A stretch of 43,694 nt of DNA from Streptomyces sp. NRRL B-24484 (GCF_000717715.1 NZ_JOAI01000053.1:1-43694); one strand, 5' to 3'. Positions 31,988 through 40,927 are shown, numbered from the stretch's first letter. The notes: generated by a model not told the origin, from the sequence alone. Numbers and translations: made by a program.

Positions 31988-34393
31988 TTGAGCAGCCGCG
32001 AATCTGACAGCGCGTACCCGCCGCCCCGCGGGGCCACCCCCGGCCGCCGCACCGCGGACGGGGCTGACGCCTACCCCTCCGGCACCCCGCCGTACGGCAC
32101 CGGACTGCCGGGCGCCGCGGCGTTCGCCCACGGCCGCAGCGACGATCCCTTCGGCACCGCGACCCAGGGCGCCGGCCTCGGCGGCCAGGAGGCCGCGGCC
32201 GACGACGTGCCCAAGACCGAGACCACCCTGACCACCCGGGTGCGGATCAACATCCCCGGCTCCCGGCCGATCCCGCCGGTCGTGGTGCGCAGCCCCGTCA
32301 AGAACGAGGAGCCCGGGCCCGGACCGGGCGCGCCCGGCCGGCGCACCGAGGGCAGCGGCTCGCCGGTCCTCGGCGTGATGGACGCCGGGACCGCGCAGGC
32401 CCCGGTCGACCTGTCGCCGGAGCGGCAGGAGGGCGGCCCCGCCGGCGGCCAGGGCCGTCCCGACGGCGCCAGCGAGTCGGAGTCGACCGGCGCCTGGTTC
32501 CGTCCGCGGCAGAAGTCCCGCGGCGACGGCGCCCCGGACGGGGCCCCGCAGCCGGCCCCGCAGACCGCCCAGGCCTCGGCGCAGGCCACCCCCCGGACCG
32601 CTCCGCAGGGGGCCCCGCGCCCCGCCGCGGGCGCACCCCGGCCCGCCCCTCAGGGTGGTCCGCAGGCGACCACCCCCGGCCCGCGCGGCCCGGTGCCGGG
32701 TGAGCGGCGCGGTGCGCCGCGGCCCACCGGTACCCCCGCCTCGCCGTTCGCAGGCGGCCCCGAGGGCGGCGCCCCGCAGGACCCCTTCGCGGCACCGCAG
32801 GACCCGTTCGCCGCACCGCCGCAGGCCCGTCCGGACGCCGGCGGCGGGCAGCGCCCGGCCGGCCGCTTCGCCGCGGACCCGTTCGCCGGGCCCGCGCAGG
32901 GCGCCCCGGGTGCCCCGGGCGCCGAGCCGCGTCGCGCGCCCGCCGATCCGTTCGGTCCCGCCCCGGTGCAGGAGAACCCGTTCCGCACCGGCCCGGCCGA
33001 CCCGTTCGCCGCGGGCCGGGCGGCCGGTGCCGCACAGCCCGAGCCCGAGGACACCCAGGTCGGCGGTTTCGAGCCGATCCGTGACGACGCCCACCCGGGC
33101 GGTTCGATACCCGGTGTGCCGACCGCCAGCCTCTTCGGCTCGGCTCCCCCGGCTGCCGACCCGTTCGCCGGTCCGGCGGACCCCTTCGCCGCTCCCGGCG
33201 CAGCTCCAGCCGGCGGCCCCTTCGCCGCCCCCGCGGACCCGTTCGCGCCCGGGTCGGCCCCGGCCGCGGCCGACCCGTTCGGCGGTCCGTACGGCGGTGC
33301 GCCCGCGCAGGCCGATCCGTTCGGCGGTCCGTTCGGCGGCGCCGCTCCCGACCGGGGGCGCCCCGCCCCCGCCGCCGCGGAGCCCGCGCCCGCCCCGGCA
33401 CCCGAGCCGGCGCCCCCGAAGGCCGAGTCCGCCGAGCCCGCGCCGAAGAGGCGCGGCAAGGCCCGCAAGCTGGCCGGTTACGCCGTCGGCGGCCTGATCT
33501 TCGCCGGCGCCGCCGCGTACGGCACCGGCCTGATGCTCAACCAGGCGGACATCCCCAAGGGCACCACCGTGCTCGGCACCGACATCGGCGGCGACACCCG
33601 CGACCAGGCGGTGAGCGCGCTCGACGAGTCGGTGGCCAAGACCGGCAAGGAGCCGATCAAGCTCAAGCTGGGCAGCCAGGCGCTGACCCTGGACCCGGCG
33701 ACCGCCGGTCTGAGCTTCGACACCACGGGCACCGTCGACGGCCTGACCAAGCACAGCTACAACCCGGTCGAGGTGATCGGTTCGCTGGCGGGCGGCTCGA
33801 AGGCGGTCGCGCCGGAGGTGAAGGTCGACCAGTCGAAGCTCAAGGCGGCGCTGGACGAGCTGGCGGCGAAGTCCGGCCAGGGCCTCAAGGAGGGCTACGT
33901 CCGTTTCACGGAGACCGGCCAGACCGAGGTCGTCCCCGGCAAGCCCGGCCAGGGCCTGGACTCGGCGGCCGCCGCGGCCCAGGTCGAGCAGGCGTACCGC
34001 AACCGCGCGGCGGGCCTGCCCGAGGAGGATGTCGCGCTGACGCTGACCGCGGCCAAGCCGAAGGTCGGCGAGGACGCGCTCAAGGCGGCCGCGGCCTCGC
34101 TCGGCAAGCAGGTCCTCAACGGCAACGTGACGCTGAAGGCCGGCAAGCTGAAGTGGGACTTCGGCAAGCTGACGGCCAGCCGGGCGCTGACCCTGGCCCC
34201 GGACGCCTCCGGCAAGGTCGTCCTCACCTGGGACCTGGACAAGCTGGACGCCGCGCTGAACGGCGTCTTCGACAAGGCCAAGACCCGCAAGAACGGGGCG
34301 CTCGCCCCGATCACGCCGCAGGACGTCGCGGACGGCATCGCCTCGGTGCTCGACAAGAGCGGCAGGGACCGGGTGTTCACCTTCCCGGCCTGA
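31988..34393 (+). CDS. Membrane-anchored protein with DPF-repeat cytosolic domain and PG-binding tail
   Basis: An 801-residue single-pass protein. Residues 1-490 are Pro/Ala/Gly-rich and disordered, containing ETTLTTRVRINIPGSRPIPPVVV near 70 and eleven DPF tripeptides, mostly ADPFA or ADPFG (about residues 50-450). A basic stop (KRRGKARK) and one membrane helix (about 495-515, AGYAVGGLIFAGAAAYGTGL) follow. The outer domain has repeats like TTVLGTDIGGDTRDQAVSALDE and QVEQAYRNRAAGLPEEDVALTL, resembling the PG_binding_4 (PF12229) module of VanW-type proteins; the VanW domain itself is absent. TTG 31988 is chosen because the sequence from there (SSRESDSAYPP) resembles Streptomyces homologues; ATG 31790 is an alternative with basic non-conserved sequence. 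Confidence 0.8.
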   Translation: MSSRESDSAYPPPRGATPGRRTADGADAYPSGTPPYGTGLPGAAAFAHGRSDDPFGTATQGAGLGGQEAAADDVPKTETTLTTRVRINIPGSRPIPPVVVRSPVKNEEPGPGPGAPGRRTEGSGSPVLGVMDAGTAQAPVDLSPERQEGGPAGGQGRPDGASESESTGAWFRPRQKSRGDGAPDGAPQPAPQTAQASAQATPRTAPQGAPRPAAGAPRPAPQGGPQATTPGPRGPVPGERRGAPRPTGTPASPFAGGPEGGAPQDPFAAPQDPFAAPPQARPDAGGGQRPAGRFAADPFAGPAQGAPGAPGAEPRRAPADPFGPAPVQENPFRTGPADPFAAGRAAGAAQPEPEDTQVGGFEPIRDDAHPGGSIPGVPTASLFGSAPPAADPFAGPADPFAAPGAAPAGGPFAAPADPFAPGSAPAAADPFGGPYGGAPAQADPFGGPFGGAAPDRGRPAPAAAEPAPAPAPEPAPPKAESAEPAPKRRGKARKLAGYAVGGLIFAGAAAYGTGLMLNQADIPKGTTVLGTDIGGDTRDQAVSALDESVAKTGKEPIKLKLGSQALTLDPATAGLSFDTTGTVDGLTKHSYNPVEVIGSLAGGSKAVAPEVKVDQSKLKAALDELAAKSGQGLKEGYVRFTETGQTEVVPGKPGQGLDSAAAAAQVEQAYRNRAAGLPEEDVALTLTAAKPKVGEDALKAAAASLGKQVLNGNVTLKAGKLKWDFGKLTASRALTLAPDASGKVVLTWDLDKLDAALNGVFDKAKTRKNGALAPITPQDVADGIASVLDKSGRDRVFTFPA

Positions 34394-34431
34394 TCCACGT
34401 CCCCGCGTCCGGACGACCCGCGCACGGCTCA

Positions 34432-34474
34432 GGAGGCCGGGCCCGTCGGCACCCGCCGACCGGGCCCGGCCTCC
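34432..34474. terminator. Strong hairpin terminator after the DPF-repeat gene
   Basis: A 19-base left arm (34432-34450) pairs with a 20-base right arm (34455-34474) with one bulged base and a four-base loop, 38 bases after the stop at 34393. Confidence 0.85.
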
Positions 34475-34490
34475 GCCGCGTTCTGGCGGT

Positions 34491-34505
34491 TACTCGCCAG
34501 TGGCG
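34491..34505. repeat. Copy 1 of a shared 15-base element
   Basis: TACTCGCCAGTGGCG occurs here, 174 bases before the orphan binding-protein start, and again at 36417-36431 ahead of the importer operon. It contains CGCCA-G-TGGCG, an odd-centred palindrome. It may be a regulator site shared by both peptide-uptake units. Confidence 0.6.
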
Positions 34506-34679
34506 GGGCAAAACCGGGCAAGACACCCGTCCGGGCCGCCTCCCGCCCCGCGTTACCAATCCTTGATCGGGACCCGGTCGACAATGCGCGCACCCGGTCA
34601 GCAGGATGTGCCCCCAGCCGAGCCGCCCCAACCCGCGCAGACGGCCACCCCCGCCGCACCGCTCCGCTGGGAGACCCTC

Positions 34680-36395
34680 GTGACCAGACCCAGGTTCCCG
34701 CTCGCCCTGACCGCGTCGGCGGCCGCCCTGGCGCTCGCCCTCTGCTCCTGCGCGAGCAGCGGCGATCCGCAGGCCGGATCCGACGGCGCCGCCCGGGTCG
34801 ACGGCGGGACGCAGCGGATGACGCTGTCCGCCACCAACCCGCGGCCGCGGACGGCGCTGAAGAAGGGCGGCACCCTGCAGTGGGCGGTGGACCGCCTGCC
34901 CGCCCAGTGGAACCCGCTGCACGTGGACGGCGCCGAGCCGGCCACCACGGCGGTCATGAAGGCCCTGCTGCCGAGCTTCTGGCACTCCGACGCCGGTGGC
35001 ACCCAGACGCCCAACAAGGCGTTCCTGCTGGACGCGGCGAGCGCGACCGACGGCGGCCGGCAGACGGTCACCTGGACGCTCAACCCCAAGGCGCACTGGT
35101 CCGACGGCACCCCGATCACCTGGCGCGACCTCGCCGCCACCTGGCGGGCGCTGAACGGCACCGACCCGAACTACCGCACGGCCTCCGCGGCGGGCTTCGA
35201 CCGCGTCGAGTCGGTCGCCCGCGGCAAGGACGACTTCCAGGCCGTCATGGTCTTCCGCACCCGGTTCTCCGAGTGGCAGTCGATGTTCAACAACGCCTCG
35301 GACACCCCGCTGCTGCCCGCCCGGTACGCCGGCACCGCCGAGCAGTTCAACACCGGCTGGGCGGACCGCATCCCGGCCACCGCGGGCCCGTTCCGGCCCG
35401 CCGGGATCGACCGCGCCAAGGGCACGGTCACCCTGGAGGCCGACCCGGGCTGGTGGGGCGAGAAGCCGATGCTGGACCGGATCGTGTTCCGCGCGATGGA
35501 GCCGGGCGCTATGGCGGACGCCTTCGCCCGGGGCGGCGTGGACTACTTCGACATCGGCCCGGACGCGGCGGCCTACCGCCGCGCCGCGGCCGTCGGCGAC
35601 GGCGAGATCCGCAAGGCCGGCGGCCCCAACGTCCGCGCCCTGGCGCTGAACGGCCGCAGCCCGCAGCTGACCGACCCCGCGGTGCGGCGGGCCGTGCTGC
35701 GGGCGATCGACCGGGAGTCCATCGCCCGCACCGGCCTCAAGGGCCTCGACTGGGCGTACACCCCGATGAACAACCACTTCCTGGTGCCCGGGCAGAACGG
35801 CTACCGCGACAACTCGGCCGGGCTGAGCCAGTACGACGTGGACACCGCGGACGCCGAGCTCGACAAGGCCGGCTGGGACCGGCCGGGCTTCGGGATGCGC
35901 AGCAAGGACGGCAAGCCGCTGACGCTCCGTCTGGTGGTGCCGCAGACCGGCCAGACGGCGGACGCTGAGAGCACGCAGGTGCTGGAGATGCTGGCGCTCG
36001 CGGGCATCCAGGTCACGGTGCAGAAGGTGCCGAACGCCGACTTCCTCGCGAAGTACGTGAACCGGCACGACTTCGACCTCACCCTGCTCGACATCACGGG
36101 GACCCCCTTCCCGGCGACCTCGTTGGCCAGTACCTTCCAGCAGGGGGCGGGCGGGAACGTCTCCCAGGTGGGCAGTGAGGCGCTCGACGCGGCCATCGCT
36201 GACGCCGCGTCGGGCGAGACCGCCAAGGAGGGCTACGAGGCCATCAACCGGGCCGACGAACAGGCGTGGCAGGTGGCCGGCCTCATCCCGCTGTACCAGC
36301 GGCCGGCGATCTACGCGGCGCGGCGGGCGGTCGCCAACCTGGGCGCGCCCGGACTGTCCGATCCGGTCTACGAGGACATCGGCTTCCAGAAGTAG
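34680..36395 (+). CDS. Orphan peptide-binding lipoprotein of an ABC importer
   Basis: A 571-residue family 5 (OppA/BldKB-like) solute-binding protein. The start TRPRFPLALTASAAALALAL is a lipoprotein signal ending CSCASSG; the acylated cysteine is probably the second of the pair (LCSC). The mature domain contains GGTLQWAVDRLPAQWNPLH, WSDGTPITWRDLAATW and the C-terminal FDLTLLDITGTPFP, the standard pattern of peptide-binding proteins. No permease or ATPase is in the same unit, but a full importer starts 490 bases later on the same strand, which it may serve. GTG 34680 has GGGAG six bases upstream; ATG 34584 would bury the signal peptide. Confidence 0.88.
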   Translation: MTRPRFPLALTASAAALALALCSCASSGDPQAGSDGAARVDGGTQRMTLSATNPRPRTALKKGGTLQWAVDRLPAQWNPLHVDGAEPATTAVMKALLPSFWHSDAGGTQTPNKAFLLDAASATDGGRQTVTWTLNPKAHWSDGTPITWRDLAATWRALNGTDPNYRTASAAGFDRVESVARGKDDFQAVMVFRTRFSEWQSMFNNASDTPLLPARYAGTAEQFNTGWADRIPATAGPFRPAGIDRAKGTVTLEADPGWWGEKPMLDRIVFRAMEPGAMADAFARGGVDYFDIGPDAAAYRRAAAVGDGEIRKAGGPNVRALALNGRSPQLTDPAVRRAVLRAIDRESIARTGLKGLDWAYTPMNNHFLVPGQNGYRDNSAGLSQYDVDTADAELDKAGWDRPGFGMRSKDGKPLTLRLVVPQTGQTADAESTQVLEMLALAGIQVTVQKVPNADFLAKYVNRHDFDLTLLDITGTPFPATSLASTFQQGAGGNVSQVGSEALDAAIADAASGETAKEGYEAINRADEQAWQVAGLIPLYQRPAIYAARRAVANLGAPGLSDPVYEDIGFQK

Positions 36396-36883
36396 CCGCG
36401 AAGAATGCACGGCGAATACTCGCCAGTGGCGTGAATTTGCCATCCAAGAGCGGGGGCGAATTGCTCGACGGCGCGCTCCGGGCATGCCCAAATATTCGGC
36501 CCGTCTACCGCAAAACACTAGTGTCCGATTATCGGACGGCACAACACCGTCGACAATTCGCCCGACAATGGCCAAAACGGACAACGAGTCTACGCGCATC
36601 GACCGTTGGCATCGAAGGATTCGGCGTCCACATAGCGGATGCCACCCCGGCACGTTACGGACGCGTGAACGCGCTATACCGCCGTATGTCCGCTTTTGAC
36701 CGTCTCACGGAGAGCATGTCAAGCGATTCCGCACTACGAAGTGGTGGACATTGCAGCACGAAGCAAGAAATGGGCGTCCGCGAAGTGAGGAACTCTTGAC
36801 GTTCGATTAACGACTTGCAAGAGTCCGTGCATCCAACTTTTTCTCCTTGCTGCACACAGACCACGGTCGGGAGCTTTAGCACC
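36396..36883 (+). promoter_or_regulatory. Long regulatory leader of the peptide importer operon
   Basis: No gene is credible in these 488 bases, which are visibly richer in A and T than the flanks. They hold the second 15-base element (36417-36431), the overlapping palindromes ACACTAGTGT (36515-36524) and GTCCGATTATCGGAC (36523-36537), and a dyad with arms ACTCTTG/CAAGAGT (36792-36798, 36818-36824) that includes TTGAC at 36796-36800, a possible -35. The density of dyads suggests control by several regulators. Confidence 0.6.
36417..36431. repeat. Copy 2 of the shared 15-base element
   Basis: Identical to 34491-34505 (TACTCGCCAGTGGCG). It lies 22 bases past the orphan binding-protein stop and 453 bases before the first permease gene. 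Confidence 0.6.
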
Positions 36884-37927
36884 ATGACGACGCCAACCGG
36901 GGCCACGACGGACGACGACAGCGTTCTGGTCGGGTCCACGTCGGACCTCGACGCCACCAGCACGGCCGACGCTCCGTCAGATCCTGGCTTCCGGGGCCTC
37001 TCCCCGGGCAAGCTCATGTGGCGGCGCTTCCTGCGCGACCGCACCGGCGTGGTCAGCGGCGTGATCGTGCTGGCCTTCGTGGTGATCGCCCTCCTCGCCC
37101 CCGTCATCTCGATGGTCTACGGCAAGGACCCGGTCACCCACTACGGCCAGAACACGCCCGACCTGCTGACCGACTCCGGTCTGCCGACGGGCCCCAACGG
37201 CGGTATGAGCGGCGACTTCTGGTTCGGCCTCGAGCCCGGCCTGGGCCGCGACCTGTTCACCCTGCTGATCTACGGCATCCGCACCTCGCTGCTGATCGCC
37301 TTCGCGGTCTCCCTGCTCACCACCGTCATCGGTGTGGCGCTGGGCATCGCGGCCGGTTACCTCGGCGGCAAGACGGACTACCTGATCGGCCGGGTCATCG
37401 ACGTCCTGATGTCCTTCCCGTCGCAGATCTTCCTGATCGCCACCATGCCGGTGGTCAGCGGCCTGCTGGTCGCCAACAACGAGGCGCAGCCGACCTGGCT
37501 GTCCTTCACCGCGGTGACGATCGTCCTCTCGCTGCTCGGCTGGATGTCGCTGGCCCGCATCCTGCGTGCCACCACCCTGTCGCTGCGCGAGCGCGAGTTC
37601 GTCGAGGCGGCGAAGGTGACCGGCGCCTCGCCGGCGCGGATCATCTTCAAGGAGCTCCTCCCCAACCTGTGGACGCCGATCCTGGTGCAGTCGACGCTGG
37701 CGCTCCCCGCCTTCGTCACGGCCGAGGCCGGCCTGTCCTACCTGGGCGTCGGTGTCACCGAGCCCACCCCCGACTGGGGCCGCATGATCGCCGACGCGGC
37801 CCAGTACCTGCGAACCGACATCACCTTCCTGATCTTCCCGGGTCTGGCGATGGTGCTGTTCGTCCTCGCGTTCAACCTGCTCGGCGACTCCGTCCGGGAC
37901 GCATTCGACCCGAAGGCCAACCGCTGA
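36884..37927 (+). CDS. Peptide ABC importer permease, OppC/DppC type
   Basis: A 347-residue inner-membrane subunit. A polar N-terminus of about 45 residues (Asp/Ser/Thr-rich) leads to the OppC_N segment LMWRRFLRDRTGVVSGVIVLAFVVIALLAPV, then five further helices. The ATPase-coupling EAA loop reads EFVEAAKVTGASPARIIFKELLPNL. ATG 36884 has GGGAG ten bases upstream. It is the first gene of a five-gene operon (OppC, binding protein, OppB, OppD, OppF), an order different from the BldK operon, where the OppB-type permease leads. Confidence 0.92.
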   Translation: MTTPTGATTDDDSVLVGSTSDLDATSTADAPSDPGFRGLSPGKLMWRRFLRDRTGVVSGVIVLAFVVIALLAPVISMVYGKDPVTHYGQNTPDLLTDSGLPTGPNGGMSGDFWFGLEPGLGRDLFTLLIYGIRTSLLIAFAVSLLTTVIGVALGIAAGYLGGKTDYLIGRVIDVLMSFPSQIFLIATMPVVSGLLVANNEAQPTWLSFTAVTIVLSLLGWMSLARILRATTLSLREREFVEAAKVTGASPARIIFKELLPNLWTPILVQSTLALPAFVTAEAGLSYLGVGVTEPTPDWGRMIADAAQYLRTDITFLIFPGLAMVLFVLAFNLLGDSVRDAFDPKANR

Positions 37928-38025
37928 CCCCACCAGCGGGCACCGAGCAGCCCCAAAGACTCCGGGGGGATGGGCACCCCAGCCCCGGGCACCCAACTGA
38001 AATGCAGACACCTTCCACAGGCAGG

Positions 38026-39801
38026 ATGAAGATGAACGCTCGCAAGTCGCGGCGGCTCGCCGCCGCCATCATGGTGGCCGGGGCCCTGACCGTCACCACC
38101 GCGTGCTCCAGCGGCCACTCCAACAGCGACGGTGCCGGCTCCGGCGCCTCCAAGGAGCCGGTGAAGGCCGCCAGCATCTCGGTCGGCACGGCCGAGGACT
38201 CCAAGGGCCCTGCGGCCGCGGAGCCGAACGCGAAGAAGGGCGGCACGGTCAACATGATCGACCGCGACGACTTCTCGCACCTCGACCCGGCGCAGATCTA
38301 CCTGAACTACAACAGCGAGGTCTCGCTGCTGCTCACCCGTCAGCTGACGGGCTACAAGTACCTGCCGGACGGCACCCAGAAGCTGGTCGGCGACCTCGCC
38401 ACCGACACGGGCACCACCACCGACGGCGGCAAGACCTGGAAGTTCACGCTGAAGGACGGCGTGAAGTGGCAGGACGGCACCCCGATCACCTCGGCCGACG
38501 TCAAGTACTCGATCGAGCGCACCTTCGCCTCCTTCGTGAAGTCGGGCCCGACCTACGTCCAGACCTGGCTCGCCGGTGACAAGTACCGCGAGGCGTACGC
38601 CGGTCCGTACGACGGCAAGAGCCTGGACGCGGTGCAGGCGCCCGACGCCAAGACCGTCGTCTTCACCTTCAAGGACGCCCACCCGGACGCCAACTTCACC
38701 CTGGCGATGACCGGCTACGGCGTGGTGCCGAAGGCCCAGGACACCAAGGACGCCTACGACAAGAAGCCGTTCTCCTCGGGCCCGTACCAGATCGTCGAGC
38801 ACGTCACCGACAAGTCGCTCGACCTGGTCCGCAACCCCAACTGGGACCCGGCCACCGACCCGATCCGGAACGCCTACCCGGACAAGTGGCACATGGAGTT
38901 CGGCGTCCAGGCGCAGCAGTCCACCGAGCGCTTCATGGCGGACAACGGTGCCGACAAGCTCGCCTTCAGCTTCCACAACCAGGTCCACCCCAGCTTCATC
39001 GACCAGGTGAAGGCCGACGAGAAGCTCAAGCCCCGCACGCTCGAGGGCCTGTCGCCGTACGTCGACTACTACTTCATCAACAACACCCGCATCAAGGACC
39101 AGAAGGTCCGCGAGGCGCTCATCCGGGCCTTCCCGCACCAGCAGACCCGTCAGCTCCAGGGCGGCACCAGCTACGGCGACTACGCCACCACCTACATGAG
39201 CCCGACCGTCCTGGGCTACGAGAAGAGCGACGTCTACGACACGCTCAAGAAGCCGCAGGGTGACCCGGAGGCGGCCAAGAAGCTGCTGACCGAGGCCAAC
39301 GCGATGGGTCAGACCATCGTCTACGCGTACAACAACACCCCGCTGCAGCAGAAGGTCACCGAGGCGATCCGCGTCGCCCTGGAGGCGGCCGGCTTCAAGT
39401 TCGTTCCGAAGCCGCTCGACGCCAAGACCTACTACGACGCCATCGGCCTCACCAACAACGAGTACGACCTGTACTGGGGCGGCTGGGGCGCCGACTGGCC
39501 GACCGGCTACACCTCGCTGCAGCCGGTGTGGGACGGCCGCGCGATCGCGGACGGTGCCTCCAACTACGCGCACCTGAACGACCCGGAGGTCAACTCCGCG
39601 ATCGACGCCGCGGTCAAGATCGCCGACCCGGTCGAGCAGGGCAAGGCGTGGGCGGCCCTGGACAAGAAGCTCCAGCAGAAGGCCGTGTCCATCCCGGACG
39701 TCTACCAGCGCTCGCTGAGCCTGTACGGCTCCGGCCTGGGCGGCGTGAAGTACGACACGCTGTTCGGTCTGCAGTCGCCGCTGAACATCTACGTCAAGTA
39801 G
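38026..39801 (+). CDS. Peptide-binding lipoprotein of the importer
   Basis: A 591-residue family 5 solute-binding protein. The signal MKMNARKSRRLAAAIMVAGA ends with LTVTTACSSG, giving lipidation at the Cys before SSG (about residue 29). A Gly/Ser/Asp linker precedes the mature domain with KKGGTVNMIDRDDFSHLDP, VKWQDGTPITSADVKYSIERTF and LYWGGWGADWPTGYTSL. It captures oligopeptides for the flanking permeases; related BldKB takes up a signal peptide in S. coelicolor. ATG 38032, six bases on with a closer AGGA, is an equally good start. A strong hairpin follows the stop. Confidence 0.93.
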   Translation: MKMNARKSRRLAAAIMVAGALTVTTACSSGHSNSDGAGSGASKEPVKAASISVGTAEDSKGPAAAEPNAKKGGTVNMIDRDDFSHLDPAQIYLNYNSEVSLLLTRQLTGYKYLPDGTQKLVGDLATDTGTTTDGGKTWKFTLKDGVKWQDGTPITSADVKYSIERTFASFVKSGPTYVQTWLAGDKYREAYAGPYDGKSLDAVQAPDAKTVVFTFKDAHPDANFTLAMTGYGVVPKAQDTKDAYDKKPFSSGPYQIVEHVTDKSLDLVRNPNWDPATDPIRNAYPDKWHMEFGVQAQQSTERFMADNGADKLAFSFHNQVHPSFIDQVKADEKLKPRTLEGLSPYVDYYFINNTRIKDQKVREALIRAFPHQQTRQLQGGTSYGDYATTYMSPTVLGYEKSDVYDTLKKPQGDPEAAKKLLTEANAMGQTIVYAYNNTPLQQKVTEAIRVALEAAGFKFVPKPLDAKTYYDAIGLTNNEYDLYWGGWGADWPTGYTSLQPVWDGRAIADGASNYAHLNDPEVNSAIDAAVKIADPVEQGKAWAALDKKLQQKAVSIPDVYQRSLSLYGSGLGGVKYDTLFGLQSPLNIYVK

Positions 39802-39825
39802 TCACCGGCACCACGCAGTAGCCGC

Positions 39826-39859
39826 GGTGGGGCACCGGCCGAACGGTCGGTGCCCCACC
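39826..39859 (+). terminator. Intra-operon hairpin after the binding-protein gene
   Basis: Fifteen-base arms (39826-39840, GGTGGGGCACCGGCC; 39845-39859) pair with one mismatch or wobble around GAAC, 25 bases after the stop and 82 bases before the next start. Such hairpins act as partial terminators or block 3' decay, making more binding protein than permease. Confidence 0.75.
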
Positions 39860-39940
39860 GGTCGGCCCCCCTCAGCCCTACCTCGCCCCTGCAAGCCACC
39901 GCACCCGCAGCCGGCGCCCCGATCAGGAGAGCCCGACCCC

Positions 39941-40927
39941 ATGCTCCGATTCCTAGTCCGCCGATCCCTCGGCGCCCTCGTCATCCTGCTGATCATCAGC
40001 ATGATCACCTTCGCGCTCTTCTTCGCCATCCCGGCGGACCCGGCGCGGCTGTACTGCGGCAAGGTCTGTTCACCCGAGAACCTCGTCCTGATCAAGCACA
40101 GCATGGGACTGGACCAGTCCGTCCCCATGCAGTACTGGAACTGGCTGTCGGGCATCTTCGTGGGCCACACGTACCCCGGCGGTGACGTCCCGCACTGTGA
40201 CGCGCCGTGCTTCGGCTGGTCCTTCGTCAAGAAGGACATGGTCCTCGACACCCTGATGGACCGCTTCCCGACCACGCTGTCGCTGACCGTCGGCTCGGCC
40301 GTGGTCTTCCTGGTCTTCGGCATCGGCACCGGCATGCTGGCCGCCCACAAGCAGGGCAAGGCGGCGGACAAGATCGCCAGTGCCGCTTCGCTGGTGGCCA
40401 CCTCGATGCAGATCTACGTCGCAGGCCCGCTGGCCCTCTGGGCGCTGGTCTACAGCACCGACCTGCTGGACCTGCCCACCTACGTGCCGATCACCGAGGA
40501 CCCGATCGGCTGGTTCACCGGCCTGCTCGTCCCGTGGATCGTGCTCTCGCTGATCTGGACGGCCAACTACACCCGTATGACCCGCTCCTCGATGGTGGAG
40601 CAGCTCACCGAGGACTACGTCCGCACCGCCCGGGCCAAGGGCATGTCCGGCACCTCGGTCTTCATGCGGTACGCCTGGCGCGGCGCGATGGGCACCATCG
40701 TCACCGTCTTCGGCATCGACCTGGGCGTCCTGCTCGGCGGCGCGATCATCACGGAGAGCACGTTCGGCCTGCACGGCCTCGGTGAGCTCGCGATCCGGTC
40801 GTTCATCGACTCCGACCTGTCGATGCTGGTCGGCGTGACCATGGTGGCCGCCACCTTCATCGTGATCTTCAACATCGTGGTCGACGCCGTCTACGCCCTG
40901 ATCGACCCGCGCATCCGCCTGGCCTGA
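39941..40927 (+). CDS. Peptide ABC importer permease, OppB/DppB type
   Basis: A 328-residue permease. It starts MLRFLVRRSLGALVILLIISM, the standard OppB first helix, followed by an outer loop of about 80 residues with four cysteines (YCGKVCSP and HCDAPCFGW), then five more helices. The EAA loop is DYVRTARAKGMSGTSVFMRYAWRGA, and the end reads YALIDPRIRLA. The paired cysteines in the exported loop could form disulfides. ATG 39941 has AGGAG 11 bases upstream. It forms the channel with the OppC-type subunit at 36884. Confidence 0.93.
   Translation: MLRFLVRRSLGALVILLIISMITFALFFAIPADPARLYCGKVCSPENLVLIKHSMGLDQSVPMQYWNWLSGIFVGHTYPGGDVPHCDAPCFGWSFVKKDMVLDTLMDRFPTTLSLTVGSAVVFLVFGIGTGMLAAHKQGKAADKIASAASLVATSMQIYVAGPLALWALVYSTDLLDLPTYVPITEDPIGWFTGLLVPWIVLSLIWTANYTRMTRSSMVEQLTEDYVRTARAKGMSGTSVFMRYAWRGAMGTIVTVFGIDLGVLLGGAIITESTFGLHGLGELAIRSFIDSDLSMLVGVTMVAATFIVIFNIVVDAVYALIDPRIRLA

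Noticed and set aside
31820..33754. Arg/Gly-rich minus-strand frame opposite the DPF-repeat protein
   Set aside because: Shadow of the Pro/Ala/Gly-rich coding strand; no ribosome site or homology.
36266..36799. Open frame through the importer leader
   Set aside because: Starts inside the orphan binding-protein gene, crosses its stop, and has codon use unlike the neighbours; the dyads in this stretch favour a regulatory role.
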